Below are positions 34,731-44,135 of a stretch of 60,347 nt of DNA, one piece after another. The DNA lies in the NCBI GenBank assembly GCA_902793695.1, contig CADBEI010000005.1:1-60347 (forward strand). The letters are read 5' to 3'. The stretch is from an uncultured Pseudomonadota bacterium. Lineage in GTDB: Bacteria > Pseudomonadota > Alphaproteobacteria > RF32 > CAG-239. How positions within the stretch are numbered: the stretch's first letter is position 1; each line of letters starts with the position of its first letter. Under the pieces are notes generated by a model, which did no database searches, had not been told where the DNA came from, and was given only the letters and a program-made list of their open reading frames with translations. Made by a program: the position numbers and the translations under genes.

Positions 34731-35540
34731 TTATTCGGCAGAAGCTTCGGCACTTGCCGTAGCCTTGGTTTTGCGCGGTGCACGCTTTTTCGGAGCAGCT
34801 TTTTCTTCAGCGGCTTCAGCATTTTCCACATCCAAACCTTTGGCGGCGATTTCGGCCGAAACACCATCCAAAATAGCGCCGGAGATTAAGTCGCAATAAA
34901 ATTGAATTGCTCTCAATGCATCGTCGTTACCCGGCACCGGATAGTCAACTTCATTCGGGTTAGCGTTCGTATCAACAATGCCGACCACAGGAATACCCAG
35001 CTTTTTAGCTTCTTTAACTGCCAAAGCTTCTTTCGGCGTATCGATTACGAATAACAAATCCGGCTGACCGCCCATATCTTTAATACCATTCAAAACAACC
35101 GCCAATTTTTCGCGTTCTTTTTTCAGGTTCAAGATTTCTTTTTTGGTGTAGCCTTCATAAGCGTTCTTTTCTTCCATTTCGTTAAGCTTATTCAGACGCG
35201 TAATTGATTTATAAACGGTTTTCCAGTTTGTCAGCATACCGCCGAGCCAGCGGTAGTTAACATAATATTGGCCGCATCTCTCGGCGCTTTCCTTAACGAT
35301 TTCCTGAGCTTGTCTCTTGGTAGCCACAAACAAAACCTTACCGCCCTGTGCGGCAACATCGCGAGTTGCGTTCAATGCATTATAGAGCATCGGATAAGTT
35401 TTTTGTAAGTCGATAATGTGTACATTATCTTTTTTGCCGTAAATATACGGTGCCATTTGCGGGTTCCAGCGACGAGCGTGGTGTCCGAAGTGTACGCCAG
35501 CTTCAACCATCTGACGTAATGTAAATGTAGGAATTGTCAT
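34731..35540 (-). CDS. rpsB: 30S ribosomal protein S2
   Basis: Small-subunit ribosomal protein, 269 residues. Family marks are 'MVEAGVHFGHHARRWNPQMAPYIYG' at the N-terminus, 'VLFVATKRQAQEIVKE', 'YVNYRWLGGMLTNWKTV' and 'DLLFVIDTPKEALAVKEAKKLGIPVVGIVDTNANP'. The last 35 residues are an Ala/Lys/Glu-rich tail (EKAAPKKRAPRKTKATASAE), longer than in E. coli but common in Alphaproteobacteria. AAAGGATAATAAAAT precedes the ATG. First gene of the rpsB-tsf pair, with a structured leader upstream. Confidence 0.96.
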   Translation of the reverse strand: MTIPTFTLRQMVEAGVHFGHHARRWNPQMAPYIYGKKDNVHIIDLQKTYPMLYNALNATRDVAAQGGKVLFVATKRQAQEIVKESAERCGQYYVNYRWLGGMLTNWKTVYKSITRLNKLNEMEEKNAYEGYTKKEILNLKKEREKLAVVLNGIKDMGGQPDLLFVIDTPKEALAVKEAKKLGIPVVGIVDTNANPNEVDYPVPGNDDALRAIQFYCDLISGAILDGVSAEIAAKGLDVENAEAAEEKAAPKKRAPRKTKATASAEASAE

Positions 35541-35704
35541 ATTTTATTATCCTTTTTTCCGGTTAAACCTCCGCAGACTCTTGGCTTTTTACAGCACCGG
35601 AGCGAAGATGACAAATATCATTCCGCCTGTCTGCGTGTGTATTGTTATAAAGTCGCACCATTGCGACTTCGGGCTATTTCTACCACATTTTTTCGATTTT
35701 TCAA
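35541..35704 (-). promoter_or_regulatory. rpsB promoter and structured leader
   Basis: On the minus strand TTGAAA (35704-35699) and TAGAAA (35682-35677) with a 16-base spacer predict a start near 35670 and a leader of about 130 bases. The leader begins with a hairpin AGTCGCA/TGCGACT (35668-35651). Further on, CGCAGAC pairs with GTCTGCG around an inner ATGA/TCAT hairpin, ending just before the ribosome site. S2 is known to repress its own operon in other bacteria; such a role here is inference. Confidence 0.45.
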
Positions 35705-35790
35705 GTGTTTTTTTATGGGCTTGAACAAAAAATATTCGTCAGACAGATATTTTTTAATTCATGTTCGGCAAACACGCCTAATATGCGCGA

Positions 35791-37314
35791 TTACGGCTGC
35801 AAATCGTCATCTTGTAAATCGTCATCCTGCGGGTTAGCTGTCATATCTTGGTCTTCTTCGTTATTTTTTTGTTGTTCCAAATACATTTTTTTGAAGTCCA
35901 ATTTTACCGGATCGGCAATCCTGACATTATTTTTGAATACTCCCTGTTCGGTGAATTTATAAACGGTTTCCGAATCGTTTTTGGTGATATCGATTACATC
36001 TTTCAACTCAGATAAAATCATATTGTTGCAATCCGGAATCTTGGCGGCTTGCGGATTATTTACGCATTGTTTTTGCTCAGGAAAAATATTGAACAAATTG
36101 CGGACTTTTATTTTTCCCGCGCCGAAAAGATAGCCGTTTTTGTATTCCAGTTCCCAAATTCCGCTGATGTCGGCATCCGCAAATTTAACCTCGGCATTTG
36201 CCGCCAATTTCGTCTTTTTTGCAATTTCATCAATAATCTCGGCTGTCTGTTCGTCAATTTTTTTCTGTTCTTCATCTGTTAAATTTTCATCTTGCGTAGG
36301 AATTTTACTCAAAGCAACGATGCCGTCGGCTGCAATGTTTTTGATGGAATATTTCAACGATATCTGTTTAGGCTGTATATTCGGATTTATAAAAGCATCA
36401 AGAAATCCGCCACTAAAGTTGATATTGTTAAATACCGTTTGCCCCAAAATATAATAACTTTCCTTATTCTCGCGTTGTATGGTATTTTTTATATCGACAT
36501 CAAAACCTAAATTAAAACCGAACATATCCGCTCCGATTTTAACGTCATCAGCAAGCGCGGAATACTTTATTGCGGATAAAAACGGAATATTCTCTGTCAT
36601 TTGTTGATAGTTAAAAGCGGCATCTTCCGGCACCTCATAAGAAACTTCCGAACGATGTTTTTCACCTTTGATATGCAACGAAAATATCGGAAACGCCAAA
36701 TTAAGCGAATCCATAGAAACATCAGCACCGTATTTTATCATATTATTTTCATCGGTTACCTGCTGTTGAAAATCAAGAGAGCCGAGATTTCCGATTTCAC
36801 TTTTAAGTCCGGTTGTTTCATCTTTTTTGGTGTATGACAAATCATTGATTTGCAACTTGGAATAACTGACCACGCCGAGCTCCGGCACCATTTTCATTTC
36901 TTCTTTATAAGAGCCGGCGGTTATATCTTTTACAAATGCCAAATTGAAGTTATTGTAAATCTGTGCCATAAATTTATGCAAAGAATCTACATAAATCTGA
37001 TATTGCGCATAAGATTTAAAATCCTCAATTTTTTTACATTCAGCTGCGGTTGCCTGTATGGTATACTCGGAGTTTTTATTAGATGCACTCGCTCCCAACC
37101 CCAACATAGCCAATTGGGAAAAATCCGCTTCATCTTCTCGGATTGTTGTTGCCGGATAATTTACCGAACATTTTTCTTCATCAACTTCCACTATTACGTC
37201 GGCCCCGTAGGTTGATGTCAAAATTTCAGCCATTTGTTCGGCAACCGGTGCACCGGCAAATGATGATGCACCGTAAATAAAAGAAATTGCCAATACCAAC
37301 AAAACTTTTTTCAT
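35791..37314 (-). CDS. Large secreted protein of unknown function, 507 aa
   Basis: A signal peptide (MKKVLLVLAISFIYGASSFA) precedes a 485-residue mature protein that alternates hydrophobic and polar residues, as in beta-rich periplasmic or LPS-bridge-like folds (LGVVSYSKLQINDLSYTKKD; IGNLGSLDFQQQV; KYGADVSMDSLNLAFP). Four cysteines are spaced as two possible disulfides. The C-terminus is acidic and ends in a short tandem repeat (DDDLQDDDLQP) encoded by a 15-base direct repeat. It resembles DUF945-type periplasmic proteins in layout, but I cannot confirm that. Monocistronic. Confidence 0.65.
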   Translation of the reverse strand: MKKVLLVLAISFIYGASSFAGAPVAEQMAEILTSTYGADVIVEVDEEKCSVNYPATTIREDEADFSQLAMLGLGASASNKNSEYTIQATAAECKKIEDFKSYAQYQIYVDSLHKFMAQIYNNFNLAFVKDITAGSYKEEMKMVPELGVVSYSKLQINDLSYTKKDETTGLKSEIGNLGSLDFQQQVTDENNMIKYGADVSMDSLNLAFPIFSLHIKGEKHRSEVSYEVPEDAAFNYQQMTENIPFLSAIKYSALADDVKIGADMFGFNLGFDVDIKNTIQRENKESYYILGQTVFNNINFSGGFLDAFINPNIQPKQISLKYSIKNIAADGIVALSKIPTQDENLTDEEQKKIDEQTAEIIDEIAKKTKLAANAEVKFADADISGIWELEYKNGYLFGAGKIKVRNLFNIFPEQKQCVNNPQAAKIPDCNNMILSELKDVIDITKNDSETVYKFTEQGVFKNNVRIADPVKLDFKKMYLEQQKNNEEDQDMTANPQDDDLQDDDLQP

Positions 37315-37422
37315 AATTCATACTCCGATAAAAATTAACATTATCGGCTATTATAATCATTTTACCGCTATGTGCAATATTTTTGTTAAGTCGTACAATA
37401 TCTTCGCTTTGCTATTAAGTAA

Positions 37423-37455
37423 AAAAATCTCTCGCGGTTCAACACGAGAGATTTT
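37423..37455 (-). terminator. Rho-independent terminator
   Basis: Minus-strand AATCTCTCG pairs with CGAGAGATT (9 bp) and is followed by seven T, close to the stop of the 217-residue protein at 37462. Confidence 0.88.
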
Positions 37456-37461
37456 AAGCGT

Positions 37462-38115
37462 TTAATCATAGGTATGACTGTTTTTAATGTGTTTCATCAA
37501 CTGCGAGGCCATCTCTTTTTGCGCTTTGTTTGATGACACATCAAAACGCGAATTCATCCTATCCGGTATCGTCTGCGACAAATCCTCATCCTCGTTTTGC
37601 CAAGTCCTGACGCCTTTATTTTCCGACGGGATTTCACTGGCATCAATGCCTTTATATTCATGTACGACACCGACTTCGTCCTCCGGCACGCCTCTGCCGA
37701 ATTCAGGCACAGGAATCTCGCCCTCTTTCAGTACGCCTTGACGCTCGCCGAGTTTTGTACCTTCCGGAACACTTAAATCTCTTTTACTGTCTTCGGTAAG
37801 CTGATTTTCAAAAAATTTGCCGGACTGTTCTATAATATCTTCTTCGGCGATTTCTCCCTGATTAACTCCCCACGGATCGGCTGTACGAGCATCGTTTTCC
37901 GGTACAATGTTAGGTACGGGTACTTCTCTGGGATTCGCTTTTATTTGATTATTTTCTTCGGCATTTGCCGAATCCTGACCGCCAAAGCCCAATACCGCAG
38001 CAGCCACAGCCCCGACCGTGAAAGCGCCCAGTTTTAATTTCATATTTAATTTCATACTGTCTATACGCGCTTTATTTTCAGCGTTTTTCAAATATTCCGG
38101 ATTTGGTTTCACCAT
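37462..38115 (-). CDS. Single-pass or secreted acidic protein, 217 aa
   Basis: Unrecognised. The N-terminus is 'MVKPNPEYLKNAENKARIDS', then a hydrophobic stretch (LGAFTVGAVAAAVLGFGG) ending in 'DSANA', which could be a signal or anchor. The rest is acidic, proline-containing and probably disordered, with the repeated motif 'VPVPNIVPE / IPVPEFGRGVPE'. The start at 38115 has AGGAGA 7 bases upstream and lies downstream of a TTGACA/TATAAT promoter; the longer frame to 38157 would overlap that promoter. Single-gene unit with its own terminator. Confidence 0.65.
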   Translation of the reverse strand: MVKPNPEYLKNAENKARIDSMKLNMKLKLGAFTVGAVAAAVLGFGGQDSANAEENNQIKANPREVPVPNIVPENDARTADPWGVNQGEIAEEDIIEQSGKFFENQLTEDSKRDLSVPEGTKLGERQGVLKEGEIPVPEFGRGVPEDEVGVVHEYKGIDASEIPSENKGVRTWQNEDEDLSQTIPDRMNSRFDVSSNKAQKEMASQLMKHIKNSHTYD

Positions 38116-38155
38116 TTTATTTCTCCTGCTATCATTTGTTCTGTAACATAGTTTC

Positions 38156-38183
38156 ATTATAGCATATTTTATTTTTTTGTCAA
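38156..38183 (-). promoter_or_regulatory. Promoter TTGACA-16-TATAAT
   Basis: On the minus strand TTGACA (38183-38178) and TATAAT (38161-38156), spacing 16, directed at the gene starting at 38115. Confidence 0.75.
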
Positions 38184-38292
38184 CATATAAAGTTGTTGCA
38201 TATTTTTGTTTATGAATTTGGGTTTTTGCTTGTATTTTTCGCGTTTATCGGCTATTTTGGCGACAATTTGAGAGTTTTTTTTGAGGGAAAAA

Positions 38293-40290
38293 ATGTCCGA
38301 TTTATTTGAAACGAATGCATCATCAACGCAAAGCAAAGCCGAATATACTGCCACCGATATTGAAGTGCTGGAGGGTTTGGAACCGGTGCGTCATCGTCCG
38401 GGAATGTATATCGGCGGTACCGACATTCAGGCGATGCACCATTTGGTGGCCGAGATTTTGGATAATTCCATGGATGAAGCGGTTGCCGGTTTTGCCAATC
38501 ATATCGATGTAACGATGAATGCCGACGGCACGGTTACAATCACCGATAACGGACGCGGCATTCCGATTGATGAACACCCGAAATATCCGGGAGTATCGGC
38601 ACTCGAAGTTATTTTAACCACCCTCCACTCCGGCGGCAAATTCGGCGGCGGTGCCTATAAGGTTTCCGGCGGGTTGCACGGCGTGGGTTTATCGGTAGTC
38701 AACGCTTTATCGGAAACCTTGGTGGTGGAAGTTGCCCGCGACAAAAAACTCTGGCGCCAAGAATATTCACGTGGTAAACCTCTGACGCCGCTTGAACTGA
38801 TCGGAAATTGTCCGAATCGGCGCGGCACCTCGATAACTTTTAAACCGGATGCCGAAATTTTTGAGGGCAACAACCAGTTTATTGCCAATCGTGTTTACCG
38901 AATGGCACGCTCAAAGGCTTTTCTATTTAAAGGAGTACTGATAAATTGGAAATGCGCGCCGGAACTGATTACCGAAGGCGATACCACACCGACCGAGGCC
39001 GAATTGCACTATCCGAACGGTTTGTCCGACTTTTTGAATATTCAAATCGGTGAGCGCGCCACCATTAACCGCACCGCATTTACGGGCGAATCGGAACTTG
39101 CCAACAATGAAGGTCGTGTAGAATGGGCCGTAACGTGGCCGTTGGATGAGAAGGGATTTTCTTATTCTTATTGCAACACGGTTATCACTCCCGAAGGCGG
39201 AACACACGAAACCGGTTTTCGTACTGCTCTTTCCCGCAGTCTCAGAGAATACGGAGAAATGGCAAATTATAAAAAAATATCCGCCATTACGCCCGATGAT
39301 TTATTAAGCGATGCCTGTCTGATGCTTTCGGTTTTCATTACCGACCCGCAATTTCAGGGGCAAACCAAAGACAAATTGACCTCGACCAAAGCGATTCATC
39401 TGGTGGAAACCGCCGTAAAAGATTCGTTTGACCATTGGCTGTCATCCGATGTTGAAAATGCCAAAGCGCTGATAGAATATGTGTTGGAACGTGCCGAGGC
39501 TCGACGTAAAAAGAAAGAGGAAAAAGCTCAAGCTCGTAAGGCACCGACCAAAAAACTGCGTTTGCCGGGTAAACTTGCCGATTGCTCACAAGCAGCCGCG
39601 GAAAATACGGAGATTTTTATCGTTGAAGGTGATTCCGCCGGCGGTTCGGCTAAACAGGGACGAGACAGAGTTACGCAGGCTATTTTGCCGCTTCGCGGTA
39701 AAATCTTAAACGTGGCCAGTGCTTCGGTTGAGCGAATCGCACAAAATCAAGAAATCAAGGATATGATTGAGGCGCTCGGTTGCGGAGTTAAAGACAACTA
39801 TAACGAGGATAATCTGCGCTATGAGAAAATCATCATCATGACCGATGCTGATGTGGATGGGGCGCACATTACCTCACTGTTGATGACATTTTTCTATCAA
39901 CATATGCCGAAACTGATTGAAAACGGGCATTTGTTTATCGCCACTCCGCCGCTGTATAAAATCGTGGCCGGCGGCAAAAACTATTATGCGCTAGATGATG
40001 AAGAAAAAGATAAAATTCTGAAAAAGGTGGTTAAAGGTAACATCAAGCCGGATATCAGCCGTTTTAAAGGCTTGGGTGAGATGAGCCCGACACAGCTCAA
40101 AGAAACAACTATGGATAAAAATAACCGCGTGCTGCTACGAGTGATGATTCCGAGTATCGATACCGAAGAAGGTCGTGCCGAAGACTTTGAGACGCGTCGG
40201 CAGGTTGAGCGCCTGATGGGTAAAGATCCGGAGCCGCGTTTCCGCTTTATTATCGAACGCGCCAAATTTGTTGACAATCTGGATATTTAA
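38293..40290 (+). CDS. parE: DNA topoisomerase IV subunit B
   Basis: ATPase subunit that, with ParC, decatenates daughter chromosomes. 665 residues. The GHKL ATPase domain shows 'ILDNSMDEAVAG', 'ITDNGRGIPID' and 'GGLHGVGLSVVNALS'; the transducer domain follows; the TOPRIM domain shows 'EGDSAGGSAKQGRDR' and 'MTDADVDGAHI'. Length and the 'ILNVASASVERI' sequence favour ParE over GyrB, which is usually about 800 residues. The start at 38293 has GAGGG 6 bases upstream. A small membrane protein gene follows after 2 bases. Confidence 0.92.
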   Translation: MSDLFETNASSTQSKAEYTATDIEVLEGLEPVRHRPGMYIGGTDIQAMHHLVAEILDNSMDEAVAGFANHIDVTMNADGTVTITDNGRGIPIDEHPKYPGVSALEVILTTLHSGGKFGGGAYKVSGGLHGVGLSVVNALSETLVVEVARDKKLWRQEYSRGKPLTPLELIGNCPNRRGTSITFKPDAEIFEGNNQFIANRVYRMARSKAFLFKGVLINWKCAPELITEGDTTPTEAELHYPNGLSDFLNIQIGERATINRTAFTGESELANNEGRVEWAVTWPLDEKGFSYSYCNTVITPEGGTHETGFRTALSRSLREYGEMANYKKISAITPDDLLSDACLMLSVFITDPQFQGQTKDKLTSTKAIHLVETAVKDSFDHWLSSDVENAKALIEYVLERAEARRKKKEEKAQARKAPTKKLRLPGKLADCSQAAAENTEIFIVEGDSAGGSAKQGRDRVTQAILPLRGKILNVASASVERIAQNQEIKDMIEALGCGVKDNYNEDNLRYEKIIIMTDADVDGAHITSLLMTFFYQHMPKLIENGHLFIATPPLYKIVAGGKNYYALDDEEKDKILKKVVKGNIKPDISRFKGLGEMSPTQLKETTMDKNNRVLLRVMIPSIDTEEGRAEDFETRRQVERLMGKDPEPRFRFIIERAKFVDNLDI

Positions 40291-40292
40291 CT

Positions 40293-40718
40293 ATGATATG
40301 GGGACTGAAAACAGAGGCGGCATTCGATGTTTGGTCAGTCGAGCATCTGATGATGGGGGTTACGGTCGGATGTTTTTCTGCATGGGCGGCTCAAAAAATC
40401 ATCAAAGACGAAAAAGTTTCAGATGCGTTGCGTCTGAAAATAAGTTTCATCATTACCCTTTTGGTGGCATACATGTGGGAAACGCTCGAGCATTATCTTG
40501 AGATCGGACTGGCCGGAAATACGGTCGAATTTTGGTTGCAAGGGGTAGAACATTGGAGCAACCGCCTGTTTTGTGATAATCTGATGGTTATTTGCGGTTG
40601 GTGGATTTATCAGCAGAAAAACCGTATGGTGTGGTTCGCCCGCGTGTTTTCGATAGTCTGGCTGTTTGTACACATTGTAATTTTTCCGCACAGTATGTAT
40701 TTGCACCAATTATTTTAA
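40293..40718 (+). CDS. Small membrane protein of unknown function
   Basis: 141 residues with three to four hydrophobic segments (LMMGVTVGCFSAWAAQ; ISFIITLLVAYMWETLEHYL; RLFCDNLMVICGWWIYQ; VFSIVWLFVHIVIF). The central 'YMWETLEHYLEIG...EHWSNRLFCDNLM' has conserved-looking acidic and histidine residues that could bind metal. It starts 2 bases after parE, suggesting cotranscription, and its end overlaps the converging AlkD-like gene by 9 bases. I do not recognise the family. Confidence 0.65.
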   Translation: MIWGLKTEAAFDVWSVEHLMMGVTVGCFSAWAAQKIIKDEKVSDALRLKISFIITLLVAYMWETLEHYLEIGLAGNTVEFWLQGVEHWSNRLFCDNLMVICGWWIYQQKNRMVWFARVFSIVWLFVHIVIFPHSMYLHQLF

Positions 40719-41357
40719 GCCACGTAAACGAAGCACTTGTTGTTTAATTTCCGGCGTCACACGGAAAGATTCGTTGATTTTGCGAATGGTCATCTTAAAA
40801 GTTGTAGCATCAAGATTATTCTGCCCCGAAAGATATTCCAAACATTTTTCCGGATATTTGGCACAAAGCGTCGCCAATGCCCATGCAACACCCATCTGCG
40901 CATAATATTTTTCGGTATAAAGCGAATCCAAAACCGTCAGCACACGGTCGATATATTCATCGTTCAGATAATGGCTGAGCAACACCACCGCCACAATCCG
41001 CGTTTCAAATTCCTGCCGCGAATTACGGTATTGCATCACAAAATCCCACACTTGTTGCGAAAAGCGGCGGGCAATCGTAAAACCCTGACACAGCGTATCG
41101 CAAACCGCCCAATCGTTGACATAGGGCACAAAACGCTTGAAGCAGTTGAGCAGATTAGGTAAATCGTCGCGAGCATAGCCCAAAACTAGCGCATTTAACA
41201 ACCGCAATTCAAAAGTTTCAAATTCGGTATTGTCTTGCAAAATTAGATAATTTTGGCGGGCAATTTTGCGAGCTGTTTTGCGCAACTCCGGTATTGAAAT
41301 ACCAAAAGTTGTGCGCGGTAATTGAGCTAATTCTTGCAAAATATCCTCAACATTCAT
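40710..41357 (-). CDS. DNA alkylation repair protein, AlkD-like
   Basis: 215 residues made of paired helices (HEAT-like repeats), as in AlkD, a glycosylase for alkylated bases. The typical region is 'YVNDWAVCDTLCQGFTI', with the conserved W-D near the active site, followed by 'SRQEFETRIVAVVLLSHYLNDEYIDRVL' and 'YYAQMGVAWALATLCAKYPEKCLEYL'. The start at 41357 has GGAG 7 bases upstream; a longer frame to 41384 lacks one. Substrate is inferred only from the family. Confidence 0.82.
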   Translation of the reverse strand: MNVEDILQELAQLPRTTFGISIPELRKTARKIARQNYLILQDNTEFETFELRLLNALVLGYARDDLPNLLNCFKRFVPYVNDWAVCDTLCQGFTIARRFSQQVWDFVMQYRNSRQEFETRIVAVVLLSHYLNDEYIDRVLTVLDSLYTEKYYAQMGVAWALATLCAKYPEKCLEYLSGQNNLDATTFKMTIRKINESFRVTPEIKQQVLRLRGLK

Positions 41358-41440
41358 CGCCAAACTCCATTTAAAATATATCACTTTTTTATCGGCAATC
41401 TGCCCGTTGCTGTCAAGAAAAAATATTTACAATAAAAAAC

Positions 41441-41468
41441 TTGACAAAATTTATGTATTTGTTATACT
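41441..41468 (+). promoter_or_regulatory. Promoter TTGACA-16-TATACT
   Basis: TTGACA at 41441-41446 and TATACT at 41463-41468, spacing 16. The following 28 bases to ATG 41497 lack a Shine-Dalgarno sequence. The -35 region (CTTGACAAAATTTA) is identical over 14 bases to that at 2081. Confidence 0.7.
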
Positions 41469-41496
41469 GAGGCAAAACCTTTATTATTTTTACATT

Positions 41497-41760
41497 ATGA
41501 GCAAAGTTTTTTTAGGCTGTTTAATCAAATTGTTGATTTCGGCCAGTTTAGGTGTATTTGCCGTTGTTCTTATCGGAAAAGCCTTGCACGGTGACCCGAT
41601 TGCCATCGGTTTAGCTGTTGCAGAGTTTTTGATAATTGCGTACCCTTACTGGGCTGCAGAACGGACTGTCGCTCCGTGGTTGGATAAAACACACCTCTAC
41701 AGTACAATGGTGTGGTTTATAGCCGCAATCACTTGGGTGTTGTATGTCTTGTTCTTTTAA
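41497..41760 (+). CDS. Small membrane protein, 87 aa
   Basis: Three hydrophobic segments (FLGCLIKLLISASLGVFAVVLIG; IAIGLAVAEFLIIAYPYW; MVWFIAAITWVLYVLFF). The start at 41497 is chosen because the promoter at 41441-41468 rules out the longer frame. No family recognised. A perfect 12-bp terminator follows. The gene stands alone between the AlkD-like gene and prfA. Confidence 0.65.
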   Translation: MSKVFLGCLIKLLISASLGVFAVVLIGKALHGDPIAIGLAVAEFLIIAYPYWAAERTVAPWLDKTHLYSTMVWFIAAITWVLYVLFF

Positions 41761-41768
41761 CAAAACAA

Positions 41769-41806
41769 AAAACGCGTTATGCCTGACCGCATAACGCGTT
41801 TTTTAA
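41769..41806. terminator. Bidirectional terminator
   Basis: AACGCGTTATGC pairs perfectly with GCATAACGCGTT (12 bp), with an A-run before and a T-run after. It ends both the small membrane protein gene (rightward) and prfA (leftward). Confidence 0.9.
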
Positions 41807-41821
41807 TGTATAAGCCGAAAT

Positions 41822-42892
41822 TTAATCCATTTCTGCCAAGCGGGCGGCTTGATCTTCAGCAATCAGCGCATCGATAATTTCATTTAGCGCCTCACCCGAA
41901 ACAACTTCTTCCAGCTTATACAGCGTTAAGTTAATCCGATGGTCGGTCACACGCCCTTGCGGATAGTTATAAGTGCGAATCCGCTCACTGCGGTCACCGC
42001 TGCCGACTTGTAATTTACGTTTTTCCGAATAATTGGCGTCGATTTTGGCTTTCTGTTCGTCATAAAGTTTGGCACGCAAGTGATTCATCGCCTTTTCTTT
42101 ATTCTTAAATTGCGAACGGTCGTCCTGACATTGTACCACCACGCCGGTCGGGATGTGGGTAATACGCACCGCCGACTCCGTACGGTTAACGTGCTGACCG
42201 CCGGCGCCGGATGCGCGATACACATCGATTTTCAAATCCGCAGGATTGATATATAAATCCACTTCTTCAATTTCCGGCAGAACCGCCACTGTGGCCGCCG
42301 AAGTATGCACTCTGCCCTGCGACTCGGTAACCGGTACGCGTTGTACGCGGTGTGCTCCGGATTCAAATTTGAGTTTAGCAAATACATCTTTACCGGTAAT
42401 ACGTGCTGAGGCTTCTTTATAACCGCCGATACCGTTTTCGTTGGAATCGAGAATTTCAAACTGCCAACCTTGTTTTTGCGCATAACGCTGATACATTTCA
42501 AACAACACCGCGGCAAACAACGCGGCTTCATCACCGCCGGTGCCGGCTCGCACTTCCAAAATGGCGTTTTTCTCGTCATCACTATCTTTCGGCAACAACA
42601 TAACTTTGATTTCTTTTTCCAAAAGCGGCAGTTGCTCTTTAGCCTCATAATATTCGGCTTCGGCCATCTCGCGCATTTCTTTATCAAGCGTTGTATCATC
42701 CATCATTGCCTTATCATCGGCCATCATTTGTTGATGATGTTGATATTTATGGATTACCTCAACCACCGGTTCCAGTGTTGAAAGTTCCTTATTGAGCTTT
42801 ACCAATTCGTCGGTAGAAACATCAGAAGTGAGCAAAGCCTGTACTTCTTCAAAACGATTAACGACGTTGGCCAGTTTTTCATCTAAATCCAT
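41822..42892 (-). CDS. prfA: Peptide chain release factor 1
   Basis: Recognises UAA and UAG and triggers peptide release. 356 residues. The PxT recognition motif is in '[15 protein letters not shown]', and the peptidyl-transferase GGQ motif is in '[18 protein letters not shown]'. The glutamine of GGQ is the target of PrmC, encoded at 20168. It follows hisS with a 2-base gap in the leftward ptsP-rodZ-hisS-prfA set. Confidence 0.96.
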   Translation of the reverse strand: MDLDEKLANVVNRFEEVQALLTSDVSTDELVKLNKELSTLEPVVEVIHKYQHHQQMMADDKAMMDDTTLDKEMREMAEAEYYEAKEQLPLLEKEIKVMLLPKDSDDEKNAILEVRAGTGGDEAALFAAVLFEMYQRYAQKQGWQFEILDSNENGIGGYKEASARITGKDVFAKLKFESGAHRVQRVPVTESQGRVHTSAATVAVLPEIEEVDLYINPADLKIDVYRASGAGGQHVNRTESAVRITHIPTGVVVQCQDDRSQFKNKEKAMNHLRAKLYDEQKAKIDANYSEKRKLQVGSGDRSERIRTYNYPQGRVTDHRINLTLYKLEEVVSGEALNEIIDALIAEDQAARLAEMD

Positions 42893-42894
42893 TA

Positions 42895-44127
42895 TTACAA
42901 TTCCTTAATCAAATTAGCCAAAGCTACCGTTTTTTGTTCGCCGCTGTCCAAATCTTTAATGGTTGCGGTCTTGTCAGCCAGCTCATCCGAGCCGATAATT
43001 ACCGCTTTGCAGGCATTTACTTTATTGGCTTTAATCATACGTTTTTTCATATTGCCGCTATAACTCTGTTCCACCGAAAAACCGGCCAAACGCAATTCAT
43101 GTGCAATTTTAAGTGCGGCGTCGAAAGTATCTTCTCCCACCGGAATTACAGCTATCGGACGCGGCAAAGAAACATCCTGTTCCAACAGCATAGCCAAACG
43201 CTCAACTCCGCCGGCCCAACCGATACCGGCAACTTCGCCGCCGCCCATCTGCGCCACCAGACCGTTATAGCGGCCGCCGGCCAAAACCGTGCCTTGCGCT
43301 CCGAGTTTATCGGTAGTGAGTTCAAACACCGTGTGAGAATAATAATCAAGCCCGCGCACCAAGCGATTGTTAATGCGATATTTTATGCCGAGCATATCAA
43401 GTCCTTGCAACACATCGGTAAAAAATTTGCGCGATGCTTCGTTCAGGCTGTCGGCATACAGCGGCGCATTTTCCACTACCGCTTTATCGCATTCTTCTTT
43501 GGAATCAAGAACGCGCAACGGGTTTTTATCCAGACGATTTTTACTGTCTTCTGAAAGTTCATCATAATGATTTTGCAGATATGCCACCAATTTTTCGCGA
43601 TAAGCGGCACGGCTCTCGGCATCGCCCAAAGAATTGATTTCCACCGTAACCTGCCCGCTCAAACCGAGTTTTTCCAAAAACTCATACGCCATGGCAATAA
43701 CTTCTATATCGGCTTGCGGCGTTTCCACTCCCAGCAGTTCCACTCCGAATTGCGTAAACTGGCGTTGACGTCCCTTCTGCGGACGCTCATAGCGAAACAT
43801 CGGACCGGTATAATAAAACTTAACCGGCAGATTTTGTTGCATACCGTTGGAAACAAACGCACGCACCACACCGGCCGTACCTTCCGGACGCAAGGTCAGG
43901 CTCTCTCCGCCTTTATCTTCAAAGCAATACATTTCTTTGGTGACAATATCCGAGGTATCACCCAAATTGCGGGCAAACACTTCCGTAAATTCGAAAATCG
44001 GCGTTTCGATTTCTTCAAAGCCGTATTTTTCCACTACCTCCGAGCCGACAGTCACGACTTTTTTCATTTTTCGCTTGGCGGCACCGTATAAATCATAAGT
44101 GCCGCGCACACATTGAACTTTTTCCAT
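42895..44127 (-). CDS. hisS: Histidyl-tRNA synthetase
   Basis: Class II synthetase charging tRNA-His, 410 residues. Motif 1 region is '[19 protein letters not shown]'; motif 2 is '[19 protein letters not shown]'; the histidine-specific motif is '[12 protein letters not shown]'; motif 3 is in '[15 protein letters not shown]'. A C-terminal anticodon-binding domain follows ([29 protein letters not shown]). Gaps to rodZ (8 bases) and prfA (2 bases) indicate an operon. Confidence 0.95.
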   Translation of the reverse strand: MEKVQCVRGTYDLYGAAKRKMKKVVTVGSEVVEKYGFEEIETPIFEFTEVFARNLGDTSDIVTKEMYCFEDKGGESLTLRPEGTAGVVRAFVSNGMQQNLPVKFYYTGPMFRYERPQKGRQRQFTQFGVELLGVETPQADIEVIAMAYEFLEKLGLSGQVTVEINSLGDAESRAAYREKLVAYLQNHYDELSEDSKNRLDKNPLRVLDSKEECDKAVVENAPLYADSLNEASRKFFTDVLQGLDMLGIKYRINNRLVRGLDYYSHTVFELTTDKLGAQGTVLAGGRYNGLVAQMGGGEVAGIGWAGGVERLAMLLEQDVSLPRPIAVIPVGEDTFDAALKIAHELRLAGFSVEQSYSGNMKKRMIKANKVNACKAVIIGSDELADKTATIKDLDSGEQKTVALANLIKEL

Positions 44128-44135
44128 ATAATCCT

